From assembly GCA_030272785.1 (NCBI GenBank), contig JARXKM010000023.1:1-32313 (forward strand): a DNA stretch of 32,313 nt. Reading direction: 5' to 3'. This DNA comes from Pseudomonadota bacterium. GTDB lineage: Bacteria > Pseudomonadota > Gammaproteobacteria > Burkholderiales > Burkholderiaceae_D. The position numbers and the translations under genes were made by a program. Positions 1 through 8,786 of the stretch are shown piece after piece. The notes under the pieces are model-generated. The model was not told the DNA's origin. It did not search any database and saw only the letters and a list, made by a program, of their open reading frames with translations. Position 1 is the first letter of the stretch; every line of letters starts with the position of its first letter.

Positions 1-512
1 ACGAACGGCGACGAGGCCGACAGCGCGATGAAGTGCGGCACGTAGCGCGACAGCGAGTGCAGCAGGAACAGCGCGTCGTCGCCCGAGCTGCAGCCGATGT
101 GCACGTGCTGGCCGAAGATGGTGAACTGCTTGGCCAGGTAGCCGTACAGCGACGACAGTTCCTGGAAGCGCGGCTTGGGATAGATCTTCTGCTGCGACCA
201 GTGCTGGAACGGGTGGGTGCCGCCGCCGCCGATGCCGATGTTGAGCGTGTCGGCAGCCGCCACCAGCAGCTTGCGGATCTCGTGCAGTTCGGCCAGCAGC
301 GGCACGTGGCTGGTCTGCACGCTCGAATTAATCTCGATCATGCTCTCGGTGATTTCCGGCGTGACGTTGCCGGGGAAGGGCTTGCGCGAGAGCAGGTGCA
401 GCAGGTCGGGGCTGGCGGCGGTCAGGTCGAAGTCCGACAGGCTCACCAGCTGCAGCTCGAGTTCGACGCCGAAGGTGAGCGACTGCGATGTGGCAAACGG
501 TTCAAGCGCCAT
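1..512 (-). CDS. Carboxylate-amine ligase, YbdK/glutamate-cysteine ligase-like (partial; C-terminus beyond window start)
   Basis: Minus-strand translation from ATG at 512: [41 protein letters not shown]...[52 protein letters not shown]...[10 protein letters not shown], typical of the YbdK/GCS2 family. Confidence 0.85.
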   Translation of the reverse strand, partial: MALEPFATSQSLTFGVELELQLVSLSDFDLTAASPDLLHLLSRKPFPGNVTPEITESMIEINSSVQTSHVPLLAELHEIRKLLVAAADTLNIGIGGGGTHPFQHWSQQKIYPKPRFQELSSLYGYLAKQFTIFGQHVHIGCSSGDDALFLLHSLSRYVPHFIALSASSPF

Positions 513-1692
513 GTTGCTGCTCCGCCGTTTCGCGCGCCCAGACCAGCGCGCGCTGCAAGATGATGGGACCGAACAGTTCGAGCAGCAGGCTGACCGCGGC
601 CAGCGAGCGCGCCGCGTCGGCCACCGGCAGGCCGGCCTGGCGCGCGTGTTCGAGCAGCAGGATGACGAAGATCGACAGCGGCGCCAGCCCCAGGCCGGTC
701 AGCGCGCCCTTGCGCCACGAGATGCCCGACAGGTGCGCGAAGGCGGTCACGCCGAGCGTCTTGGTGAGCAGGCGCGCCGCCACCAGCGCCAGTGCCAGCA
801 GGCCGCCGCCCTGCACATGGCGCCAGTCGAGCGTCGAGCCGGCGAACACGAACAGCAGCACCGCCAGCAGCTCGCCGAGCGCGCCGAAGTTGCGCTGCGC
901 CTGGCCAAAGGCGACGCGGCGATGGCGCGCGGTCAGGCCGAACGCCAGCGCGGCGACCACCGGCGAGAGGTGGAACGTGTAGGTGACCGCCACCAGCAAA
1001 ATGACCGACAGCGCGAAGGCGACGGTGGCGTCCTGCGCCAGGTTGCCGAGCGCGCGCAGCACGCCCGGCACCACCACCCCGGCGACGGCGCCGGCGACGG
1101 CCGACAGCGCCAGCAGCACCAGGCTGTTGAGGGTGGCGTCGGCCAGGTCTTCGGAGGCGCGGAACATCGAGAAACCGACCAGCAGGTTGAAGGCGAACAC
1201 CGCCAGCACGCAATTGAGCGCCGCCAGGTGCATCACCCGTTCGGTGACCTGGCCGGAGCTGCGCTGCTCGTTGATGACGCGCACCACCGTGGCCGGCGAG
1301 GTCGCCATCGACAGCGCCGCCAGCATCAGTGCGCTCATTTGCGCGCTGCCGAAGAAGCTCGCCACCAAGTAGGCGGCGCCGAAGGTGGCGCCGGCTTCGA
1401 CCAGGCCGGTCACGCCGATCCACGGATTGCTGCGCAGCCAGCGCAGGTTGATGCGGTAGCCCAGTTCGAACAGCATCAGGCCGAAGGCGACGTCGGCCAT
1501 CACCAGCACCGGGCCGCCCTCGGGCACCGGCAGCACGCCGACCTGGCCGCTGGCCAGCATGAAGCCGACCAGGCCGTAGAAGCTGACGCGCGGCAGGCCG
1601 GTCCAGCGATTGCCGAATTCGCCCGTCAGCCAGGCCAGGGCAACGGCGAACGGCCAGGCGAGGCTGGTGAGGATCGACAGCAAGTCGGGCAT
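502..1692 (-). CDS. Cation:proton antiporter, CPA2/KefB-like membrane protein
   Basis: C-terminal part of ORF 502..3495 (-) from [52 protein letters not shown]; many hydrophobic TM segments; overlaps the YbdK start by about 11 nt. Confidence 0.8.
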   Translation of the reverse strand: MPDLLSILTSLAWPFAVALAWLTGEFGNRWTGLPRVSFYGLVGFMLASGQVGVLPVPEGGPVLVMADVAFGLMLFELGYRINLRWLRSNPWIGVTGLVEAGATFGAAYLVASFFGSAQMSALMLAALSMATSPATVVRVINEQRSSGQVTERVMHLAALNCVLAVFAFNLLVGFSMFRASEDLADATLNSLVLLALSAVAGAVAGVVVPGVLRALGNLAQDATVAFALSVILLVAVTYTFHLSPVVAALAFGLTARHRRVAFGQAQRNFGALGELLAVLLFVFAGSTLDWRHVQGGGLLALALVAARLLTKTLGVTAFAHLSGISWRKGALTGLGLAPLSIFVILLLEHARQAGLPVADAARSLAAVSLLLELFGPIILQRALVWARETAEQQHGA

Positions 1693-1887
1693 GTGGGTGT
1701 CCTTCAAAGCTGGGCTGGAGAGGCGATGATACAAGAGCGCGGCGGCGCCGCCGGTTCGTTTGGCGTGCGCACCGTCATGCCCGTTTGCTGAGGCGGCGCA
1801 TGCCGGCGCCGCGCAAGTCCGGCGAACATGATGACAAGTCGTTAAGTGCAAATCTATCAATAACCTGCAAGACTTCCGGTCGACGCC

Positions 1888-4467
1888 ATGGCAAGCACAA
1901 CTTTCTCCTGGATCCACCTGACCGATTTTCACTATGGCCTGGACGGCCAGGACACCCTGTGGCCGAACCTGCGCAAGCCCTTCTTCGACGATCTTGCCGA
2001 GATGCATAAGCGCACCGGGCCGTGGCAGGTGGTCTTCTTTACCGGCGACCTGGTGCAGCAAGGCCGTGCGCAGGAGTTCGCAGCGATGCAGCGCGAGGTG
2101 CTCGACCGGCTGTGGCGCAAATTGCACGAGCTCGGCTCCGGCGACGCGGTCCTGCTGGCGGTGCCCGGCAACCATGACCTGGTGCGTCCCGATCCGGCGC
2201 CCGATGACCCGGCGCGCGACAAGTTGCTCGAGAAAGAGCGCTTCGCCGAGGTGGCGGCCCGGTTCTGGGGCAAGCCAGACGGTGGCTACCGGCGCGTCGT
2301 CAATACCGCGTTCGCCGCCTACAGCGACTGGTGGGGCAGCGCATCGCAGCGTCCGCGCTCGCTGCAGAACGGCATCTTGCCCGGCGATTTCGCCTGCACG
2401 CTCGACTGCGGCGACCATGCGGTCGGTATCGTCGGTCTCAATACCGCGTTTTTCCAGCTCGCCAGCGGCGACTATCAAGGCAAGCTCGAATGGGATGCGC
2501 GCCAAATGCATGCCGTGTGCGGCACGGCCACTGACGACTGGGTCGAGCGGCACGCGGTGTGCATGCTGTTGACCCATCATGGGCCGGACTGGCTGAGCGA
2601 AGCGGCGCGCCGCCATGGCGACAGCGAGATTCTCCCGGCGGGCCAGTTCGCGCTGCACCTGTACGGCCACGCGCACACGGCCAGCTTTCAGCAGCGTCGC
2701 AGCATCGGCGAGCCGGACGCGGTGCGCCTGTGCCAGTCGCGTTCCGTGTTCGGCATGGAATGGTGCGGCGACCCGCCCGTCGTCACCCGCCAGCATGGTT
2801 ACGCGATCGGACGGATTGCCTTTGACGACGGCCAGGCCAGCCTGCGGCTGTGGCCGCGCGTGGCGACCGACCAGCCGAGGGGAATGGGCTGGCGCTACAT
2901 TGCCGACGGGCCCAGCGGGCCGCTCGACAGCGACGGCGGCACCCGGGCCGAGCGCGTCGCGTGGCGCGGTGCGCCGGCGCCGGGCGTGGCCGGAGAACGG
3001 GCGGCGCACTCGTTGCTGCCGTCGCGCCGCCCGTTCTTCGGCCGCAGCCGGGAGTTGCAGGACATCGCCGCCTGCCTGCTGCCGGACTACACCGGCTGGG
3101 GTGTGCTGCTCGACGGCCCCGGCGGCTTCGGCAAGACCTCGCTGGCGCTCGAGGCGGCGCATGCGGCGCCGGCCGCGCTGTATCCGCTCAAGCTGTTCAT
3201 CACCGCCAAGTCGAGCCGGCTCGGCGCCGACGGCGTGCACCCGGTCGACGATCACCGGGTGGCCGACTATTTCGCCATGCTCACCGAGATCGGCCACGCG
3301 CTCGGGCTCGACAAGATCGACAGCGTGCCGCAGGAGCTGCGCGCGCGCCAGGTGCGCCACGCGCTGGCGGCGCAGCGCGTGCTGCTGGTGCTCGACAACC
3401 TCGAGTCGTTCAGCCGCGAGGAGCGGCACCGCGTCTACGACCTGCTCGACTTCCTGCCGTCCGGCTGCCGCGCCATCGTCACCAGCCGCGGCCACGACGA
3501 GCGCGCCGCGCCCACCTTACGGCTCGACAAGCTCGATGTCGATGCCGCCCGCCGCCTGCTCGAAAAACTCGGCGAGCGGATGCGCGCGATCGCCCGCCTG
3601 AGCGACGCCGAGCACCACACGCTGTACGTCGAGACCGGCGGCAATCCCTTGCTGCTGACCTGGGTGGCGGCCCAGCTCGGGCGTACCCACGGCAGCGCGT
3701 ACAGCGTGGCGGCGGCCGTGTCGCGCCTGCACGCGGCGTATCGCAAGCAACGCTCGAACGCGCACAACGATCCGCTCGAATTCGTCTTCGGCGCCTTGCT
3801 CGACAGCTGCAGCCGCAGCGAAACGGCGGTGCTGGCGTCGCTGTGCCATTTCAGCGAACCGGCGCCGCTGGCCTGCCTGCTGCCGATTGCCAACATGCAC
3901 GACAGCGCCGTGCGCGGCGCACTCGACGACTTGCGCGAGCGCGCCGTGCTGATCGAGGACGACGCCCATGGCCGCTGGTCGCTGCCGCCCTTGTGCTCGC
4001 GCTTCCTGCGCCACCGGCGTCGCGCCGCCGTCAGCGCGGCCGGCGGGCGGCTGCAACAGCATGCCTGCCGGCTGGCCACCCACGCCAACCGCGGCGACGG
4101 CTATGCCGAACTGGAGGGCGCCTGGCCGTTGATCGCGGCAGCCTTGCCGCTGCTCATCGAGGGCGGCAACGCGCGCCTGCAGCAGCTGTGCAAGGAACTG
4201 TATCCGTTTCTCGATTTCAGCCGGCGCTGGCATCGGCTGCTCTCGTTGAGCCAGGCGGCCGAACGCAAGGCGCTGTCGGCGGGCGACCTCGACAGCGCCG
4301 GCTGGCGCGCCTACGATGCCGGCCGGGTGCATGCGCTGCAAGGCGATGGCGATGCGGCGCAAGCGTGCCATGCGCGCTGCCTCGCTCACTGGGGCGCGGC
4401 GACCAATGCGCGTCAGGCGGCGGCGCTGGTGCGCCTTGCCCAACCGCCGCTTGTCGCGCAGGGGTGA
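1888..4467 (+). CDS. Calcineurin-like metallophosphoesterase fused to an NB-ARC/STAND-like NTPase, with a short C-terminal helical (possibly TPR-like) region
   Basis: MPE motifs: TDFHYG, FTGDLVQQG, VPGNHDL, LLTHHGPDW, LYGHAHT. NTPase motifs: Walker A GPGGFGKTS (about 3115-3141), Walker B VLLVLDNLESF (about 3379), sensor-like CRAIVTSRG, GLPL-like TGGNPLLLTWVAAQLG. Confidence 0.85.
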   Translation: MASTTFSWIHLTDFHYGLDGQDTLWPNLRKPFFDDLAEMHKRTGPWQVVFFTGDLVQQGRAQEFAAMQREVLDRLWRKLHELGSGDAVLLAVPGNHDLVRPDPAPDDPARDKLLEKERFAEVAARFWGKPDGGYRRVVNTAFAAYSDWWGSASQRPRSLQNGILPGDFACTLDCGDHAVGIVGLNTAFFQLASGDYQGKLEWDARQMHAVCGTATDDWVERHAVCMLLTHHGPDWLSEAARRHGDSEILPAGQFALHLYGHAHTASFQQRRSIGEPDAVRLCQSRSVFGMEWCGDPPVVTRQHGYAIGRIAFDDGQASLRLWPRVATDQPRGMGWRYIADGPSGPLDSDGGTRAERVAWRGAPAPGVAGERAAHSLLPSRRPFFGRSRELQDIAACLLPDYTGWGVLLDGPGGFGKTSLALEAAHAAPAALYPLKLFITAKSSRLGADGVHPVDDHRVADYFAMLTEIGHALGLDKIDSVPQELRARQVRHALAAQRVLLVLDNLESFSREERHRVYDLLDFLPSGCRAIVTSRGHDERAAPTLRLDKLDVDAARRLLEKLGERMRAIARLSDAEHHTLYVETGGNPLLLTWVAAQLGRTHGSAYSVAAAVSRLHAAYRKQRSNAHNDPLEFVFGALLDSCSRSETAVLASLCHFSEPAPLACLLPIANMHDSAVRGALDDLRERAVLIEDDAHGRWSLPPLCSRFLRHRRRAAVSAAGGRLQQHACRLATHANRGDGYAELEGAWPLIAAALPLLIEGGNARLQQLCKELYPFLDFSRRWHRLLSLSQAAERKALSAGDLDSAGWRAYDAGRVHALQGDGDAAQACHARCLAHWGAATNARQAAALVRLAQPPLVAQG

Positions 4468-4517
4468 GCGTTGTCAGATGAATGCCGGCACGCGCAAAGG
4501 GCGGCGCCGAACGGTGG

Positions 4518-5687
4518 CTACTTGCTCAGCAGCCGCATGCCGCGTTCGAGCCCGTCGATGGTGAGCGGGAACATGCGGTTGTTCATGATCTGCTTGATCA
4601 CCGAGATCGACTGGCGGTATTGCCACACGCCTTCCGGCTCCGGATTGAGCCAGACGAATTTCGGGAACTGGTGGCAGAAGCGCGCAAGCCATTCGGCGCC
4701 CGCCTCCTCGTTGTTGTACTCGACCGAGCCGCCCGGCTGCAGCACTTCGTACGGGCTCATGGTGGCGTCGCCGACGAAAATGAGCTTGGTGTCGGCCGGG
4801 TACTTGCGCAGGATGTCCCAGGTCGGGAAGCGCTCGGCGTTGCGGCGCCGGTTGTTCTTCCACAGGTAGTCGTAGACGCAGTTGTGGAAGTAGAAGAACT
4901 CCATGTTCTTGAACTCGGTCTTGGCCGCCGAAAACAGCTCCTCGGTGCGGGCGATATGGTCGTCCATGCTGCCGCCGACGTCGAGCAGCATCAGCACCTT
5001 GATCTTGTTCTTGCGCTCGGGCTGCATCTTGATGTCGAGGTAGCCGGCATTGCTGGCGGTGGCGCGGATGGTGGCGTCGAGCGCCAGTTCGTCCTCGGCG
5101 CCCTCGCGGGCGAACTTGCGCAGGCGCCGCAGCGCCACCTTGATGTTGCGCGTGCCCAGTTCGCGCTCGGCGTCGTAGTCCTTGTAGGCGCGCTGCTCCC
5201 ACACCTTGACGGCGGTGCGGTTGCCGCCGGCGCCGCCGATGCGGATGCCTTCCGGGTTGGTGCCGCCGTTGCCGAACGGCGAGGTGCCGCCGCTGCCGAT
5301 CCACTTGCTGCCGCCCTCGTGACGTTCCTTTTGCTCCTTCAGCAGTTCATTCAAGCGGTCCATCAGCTTGTCGTAGCCGAATTTTTCCAGCGCCGCCTTC
5401 TGCTCGGGCGTCAGCTCGCGTTCCATCCGCTTGATCAGCCAGTCGAGCGGGATCGCGCTGTTGGCCTCGAAAGCGCCGTTGATGCCCTTGAAGTAGTGGC
5501 CGAAGGCGCGGTCGAATTTGTCGAAATGGGCCTCGTCCTTGACCATCACCAGCCGCGCCAGGAAGTAGAAGTCGTCCATCGACTGGCCGATCAGGTTCTT
5601 TTCCATCGCCTCGAGCAGGGTCAGGAATTCCTTGATCGTCACCGGGATCTTGGCGTCCTTGAGCGTGAAGAAGAAGTCGATCAGCAT
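4518..5687 (-). CDS. VWA domain-containing CoxE-like protein
   Basis: ORF MLIDFFFTLKDAKIPVTIKEFLTLLEAMEK...KIKVLMLLDVGGSMDDHI (MIDAS DxGxS)...; adjacent to a MoxR ATPase gene. Confidence 0.88.
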   Translation of the reverse strand: MLIDFFFTLKDAKIPVTIKEFLTLLEAMEKNLIGQSMDDFYFLARLVMVKDEAHFDKFDRAFGHYFKGINGAFEANSAIPLDWLIKRMERELTPEQKAALEKFGYDKLMDRLNELLKEQKERHEGGSKWIGSGGTSPFGNGGTNPEGIRIGGAGGNRTAVKVWEQRAYKDYDAERELGTRNIKVALRRLRKFAREGAEDELALDATIRATASNAGYLDIKMQPERKNKIKVLMLLDVGGSMDDHIARTEELFSAAKTEFKNMEFFYFHNCVYDYLWKNNRRRNAERFPTWDILRKYPADTKLIFVGDATMSPYEVLQPGGSVEYNNEEAGAEWLARFCHQFPKFVWLNPEPEGVWQYRQSISVIKQIMNNRMFPLTIDGLERGMRLLSK

Positions 5688-5688
5688 G

Positions 5689-6279
5689 TCAGGCGCCCGC
5701 GTGCAGCTGCAGGCGGTCGTGCAGCGCCGATTCGATGCCGGCCCATTCGCCGCGCAGGATGCTGTAGATGACGGTGTCGCGCACGCTGCCGTCGCGCCGC
5801 GCGCCGTGGTGGCGGATCACGCCGTCCTTGTGCGCGCCGAGCCGTTCGATGGCCGCCTGCGAGGCGTGATTGAGGTTGTCGGTGCGCAGGCCGACCACCG
5901 CGCAGCCGAGCGTGTTGAAGGCGTGCGCCAGCAGCATCAGCTTGCAGCTGGTGTTGACGCCGCTGCGCTGGCGGCTCTTGGCGTACCAGGTGTGGCCGAT
6001 CTCGACGCGGTCGATGTCGGCGGCGATGTCGTGGTAGCTGGTGGTGCCCATCACGGCGCCGCTGGCGGCGTCGATGACGGCGAAGGCGAGCCGGTTCGGC
6101 ATCGCCAGCGCGGTGGCGATGTACTCGTCGACCTGCTGCGGCCCCGGCACCCAGGTCACGCGCAGGGTCCAGATCTGGCCGTCTTCGGCGGCGGCGCGCA
6201 GGCCGTCGGCGTGGCGGGGCGACAGCGGCTCGAGGCGCACGCCGTTGAATGCAAGGCTGACCGGTTCGACGTGAATCAT
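5689..6279 (-). CDS. GNAT family N-acetyltransferase (RimJ/RimL-like)
   Basis: Minus-strand ORF from MIHVEPVSLAFNGVRLEPLSPRHADGL...VIDAASGAVMGTTSYHDI...VEIGHTWYAKSRQRSGVNTSCKLMLLAHAFNTLGCAVVGLRTDNLNHASQAAIERLGA. Confidence 0.88.
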   Translation of the reverse strand: MIHVEPVSLAFNGVRLEPLSPRHADGLRAAAEDGQIWTLRVTWVPGPQQVDEYIATALAMPNRLAFAVIDAASGAVMGTTSYHDIAADIDRVEIGHTWYAKSRQRSGVNTSCKLMLLAHAFNTLGCAVVGLRTDNLNHASQAAIERLGAHKDGVIRHHGARRDGSVRDTVIYSILRGEWAGIESALHDRLQLHAGA

Positions 6280-6287
6280 CCGGCGTC

Positions 6288-7154
6288 CTAGCGGTTGGTG
6301 CGCGACATGTAGACCAGCCGTTCGAACAGGTGCACGTCCTGTTCGTTCTTGAGCAGCGCGCCGTGCAGCGGCGGCACCACGGTCTTGCTGTCCTTGCTGC
6401 GCAGCGCCTCCGGGCCGATGTCCTCGGCCAGCAGCAGCTTGAGCCAGTCGAGGAACTCCGACGTCGACGGCTTCTTCTTCAGGCCCGGCACCTCGCGCAC
6501 CTCGTAGAAGCTTTGCAGCGCCTGCGCCAGCAGATCCTGCTTCAGGGTCGGGTAGTGCACCTTGACGATCTGCTCCATCGTGTCCTTGTCGGGGAACTTG
6601 ATGTAGTGGAAGAAGCAGCGGCGCAGGAAGGCGTCCGGCAGCTCTTTTTCGTTGTTGGAGGTGATGATCACCAGCGGCCGGTGCACCGCGCTGACCATTT
6701 CGCGCGTCTCGTAGACGTAGAATTCCATGCGGTCCAGTTCGCGCAGCAGGTCGTTCGGGAACTCGATGTCGGCCTTGTCGATCTCGTCGATCAGCAGCAC
6801 CACCGGCTCGGGCGCGGTGAACGCCTGCCACAGCACGCCCTTGACGATGTAATTGTGGATGTCGCGCACGCGCTCGTCACCGAGCTGCGAATCGCGCAGG
6901 CGCGAGACGGCGTCGTATTCGTACAGGCCCTGCTGCGCCTTGGTGGTCGACTTGATGTGCCACTGCATCAGCGGCATGTCGAGCGCGGCCGCCACTTCCT
7001 CGGCCAGCATGGTCTTGCCGGTGCCCGGCTCGCCCTTGATCAGCAGCGGACGCTGCAAGGTGAGGGCGGCGTTGACCGCCAGTTTCAGGTCCGCGGTGGC
7101 GACATAGCTGTCGGAACCCGCAAAGCGGGGTGCCGGTTGGTGAGATGCATGCAT
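6288..7154 (-). CDS. MoxR-family AAA+ ATPase
   Basis: RPLLIKGEPGTGKTMLAEEVAAAL (Walker A), VVLLIDEIDKAD (Walker B), IITSNNEKELPDAFLRRCFFHYIKFPD; start chosen at MHASHQPAPRF. Confidence 0.9.
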   Translation of the reverse strand: MHASHQPAPRFAGSDSYVATADLKLAVNAALTLQRPLLIKGEPGTGKTMLAEEVAAALDMPLMQWHIKSTTKAQQGLYEYDAVSRLRDSQLGDERVRDIHNYIVKGVLWQAFTAPEPVVLLIDEIDKADIEFPNDLLRELDRMEFYVYETREMVSAVHRPLVIITSNNEKELPDAFLRRCFFHYIKFPDKDTMEQIVKVHYPTLKQDLLAQALQSFYEVREVPGLKKKPSTSEFLDWLKLLLAEDIGPEALRSKDSKTVVPPLHGALLKNEQDVHLFERLVYMSRTNR

Positions 7155-7325
7155 GGGATGTTGGCCGAGAATGGAATTGGTTCGAGTATAAGCGAAGTGC
7201 GGCGCGGCGGCAGGCGCCACCGAGAATCTGGACTGCGACCCGGTCTTGGGTTAAAATCGCAGGTTGATAGTGCAAATTGTAACTATTGCGCGGCCGGATC
7301 CGATTACCACCTTACCATTGCAACC

Positions 7326-7664
7326 ATGAAAAAAATCTTCGCACTTCTCGTGCTCGCCGGCATTTTCAATGTCGCCGCAGCGGCGGACATCGTTGGAAAC
7401 CCCAAGGCCGCAGCTGCCAAGGTGGAAATGTGTATCGGCTGCCACGGCATTCCCGGTTACAAGGCCTCGTTCCCGGAAGTGTACCGGGTACCGATGATCG
7501 GTGGCCAGTCGGCCAAGTACATCGAAAGTGCGCTGACGGCCTACAAGAAGGGTGACCGCAAGCATCCGACCATGCACGGCATTGCCGCCAGCTTGTCCGA
7601 CCAGGACATCGCCGACGTCGCCGCGTACTATGCGCAGCAGCCTTCCAACACCGCGCCGAAATAA
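7326..7664 (+). CDS. c-type cytochrome (small, exported)
   Basis: Signal peptide MKKIFALLVLAGIFNVAAAAD and CxxCH motif MCIGCH; C-terminal helix typical of class I cytochrome c. Confidence 0.9.
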   Translation: MKKIFALLVLAGIFNVAAAADIVGNPKAAAAKVEMCIGCHGIPGYKASFPEVYRVPMIGGQSAKYIESALTAYKKGDRKHPTMHGIAASLSDQDIADVAAYYAQQPSNTAPK

Positions 7665-7674
7665 GGACAGCCCC

Positions 7675-8019
7675 ATGAAAAAACTGATCACCGGCCTGTT
7701 CGTAGGCGTCGTCTCCCTCAACGCGTTCGCCGGCGGCAGTGTCGCCAGCGGCGAAGCACTGGTCAAGAAATACAGCTGCGCGGCCTGCCACGGCGCCGAC
7801 TTCAACAAGCCGGTCGACCCGAGCTACCCGAAGCTGGCTGGCCAGCCGGCCGACTACATCGCCCACGCGCTGACCGCCTACAAGCGCGGCGACGGCGCCA
7901 ACGGCCGCAACAACCCGATCATGGGCGGCCAGGTCAAGCCGCTGTCGGACAAGGACATCGCCGACATCGGCGCCTATCTGGCCAGCCTGCCCACGACGCT
8001 GGTGGTCGGCCACCGCTGA
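7675..8019 (+). CDS. c-type cytochrome (small, exported), paralogous neighbour
   Basis: Signal peptide MKKLITGLFVGVVSLNAFA and CxxCH motif SCAACH; 10 nt downstream of the previous cytochrome gene. Confidence 0.9.
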   Translation: MKKLITGLFVGVVSLNAFAGGSVASGEALVKKYSCAACHGADFNKPVDPSYPKLAGQPADYIAHALTAYKRGDGANGRNNPIMGGQVKPLSDKDIADIGAYLASLPTTLVVGHR

Positions 8020-8051
8020 TCGACGCCGTCCGCGGACGGTGCCACCAAGAC

Positions 8052-8095
8052 ATCCTTTCAGCCGGCGCGCGTCGCCGGTGCGAAAGGATTTTTTT
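8052..8095 (+). terminator. Rho-independent terminator after the cytochrome pair
   Basis: atcctttcagccggcg-cgcgt-cgccggtgcgaaaggat followed by a T run. Confidence 0.8.
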
Positions 8096-8109
8096 CGTCT
8101 GAACATAAA

Positions 8110-8207
8110 AAACCGGGACAGACCCGGTTTCCGCCGTAGAAAAAACCGGGACAGACCCGGTTTTCGCCGTAGCGGCTGCCTTGTAAAAACCGGGTCTGTC
8201 CCGGTTT
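8110..8207. repeat. Cluster of three REP-like 21-bp hairpins (AAACCGGG-ACAGA-CCCGGTTT): 8110-8130 (+), 8143-8163 (+), 8187-8207 (inverted)
   Basis: 8-bp arms AAACCGGG/CCCGGTTT with loop ACAGA (TCTGT in the inverted copy); same unit recurs at about 22.1-22.35 kb. Confidence 0.9.
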
Positions 8208-8236
8208 TCTGCGGTTTCTGCGCCGAGCAGGACAGG

Positions 8237-8656
8237 CTAGCGCTTGCGCACGCACTCGACGTAGGCGTCGGCGTCCGGCGGCACGCCGTCGCGCTGCGAA
8301 TTCCAGATCATCTCGCCGAGGCATTCCATGATCCGGTGGTGCGCCTCGTGCTGGCCGACGCGGCCGGTGAGCGCATTGATGGCGTCGCGGATGCCGCGCG
8401 GCTGGTCGACCGAGACCTGCTCGGAAATCGACAGGTGCATCGACAGGTGCAGGAAGGGATTGGTCCTGCCGCCTTCGACGGCATAGTCGCGCGCCAGCGC
8501 GGCGTCGACGTCGGCCAGCTCGGCGTCGTACTCGGGATGGCCGGCGATCCAGTCGCCCGCGATCGCTTCCATCGGGCTGAGGATGTCGCCGGCGCGCTGC
8601 TTGCGGAACACGTCGCAAAAGAAACGGCGGACGTCGTCGGAGGACGGTGTGAACAT
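8237..8656 (-). CDS. DUF1841 family protein
   Basis: MFTPSSDDVRRFFCDVFRKQRAGDILSPMEAIAGDWIAGHPEYDAEL...NPFLHLSMHLSISEQVSVDQPRGIR; longer start at 8689 possible. Confidence 0.75.
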   Translation of the reverse strand: MFTPSSDDVRRFFCDVFRKQRAGDILSPMEAIAGDWIAGHPEYDAELADVDAALARDYAVEGGRTNPFLHLSMHLSISEQVSVDQPRGIRDAINALTGRVGQHEAHHRIMECLGEMIWNSQRDGVPPDADAYVECVRKR

Positions 8657-8786
8657 GGTCGGCAAAGGTGTCGGGGCTGAAGCCGCCATTGTAGCCGCTA
8701 CGCGCGCGCCAGGCCGAACCGGGCGCGCACAGGCCGCCGCGCGCCGCGCGCGGCGCGGCAGCGGTCAGTCAATCAGGCGGCGCAGC

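Noticed and set aside
217-1791. 524-aa plus-strand ORF and similar long ORFs opposite the antiporter gene
   Set aside because: Antisense to clear coding sequence, His/Gln/Arg-rich low-complexity translation, typical of GC-rich shadow ORFs
1693-3495. N-terminal extension of ORF 502..3495 (-) across the metallophosphoesterase gene
   Set aside because: Antisense to the well-supported MPE–NTPase gene; antiporter homology starts only at MPDLLSI (1692)
8110-8207. CRISPR-like array of short repeats
   Set aside because: Units are palindromic, only three, one inverted, spacers too short (12 and 23 nt) and partly similar; no cas genes in window
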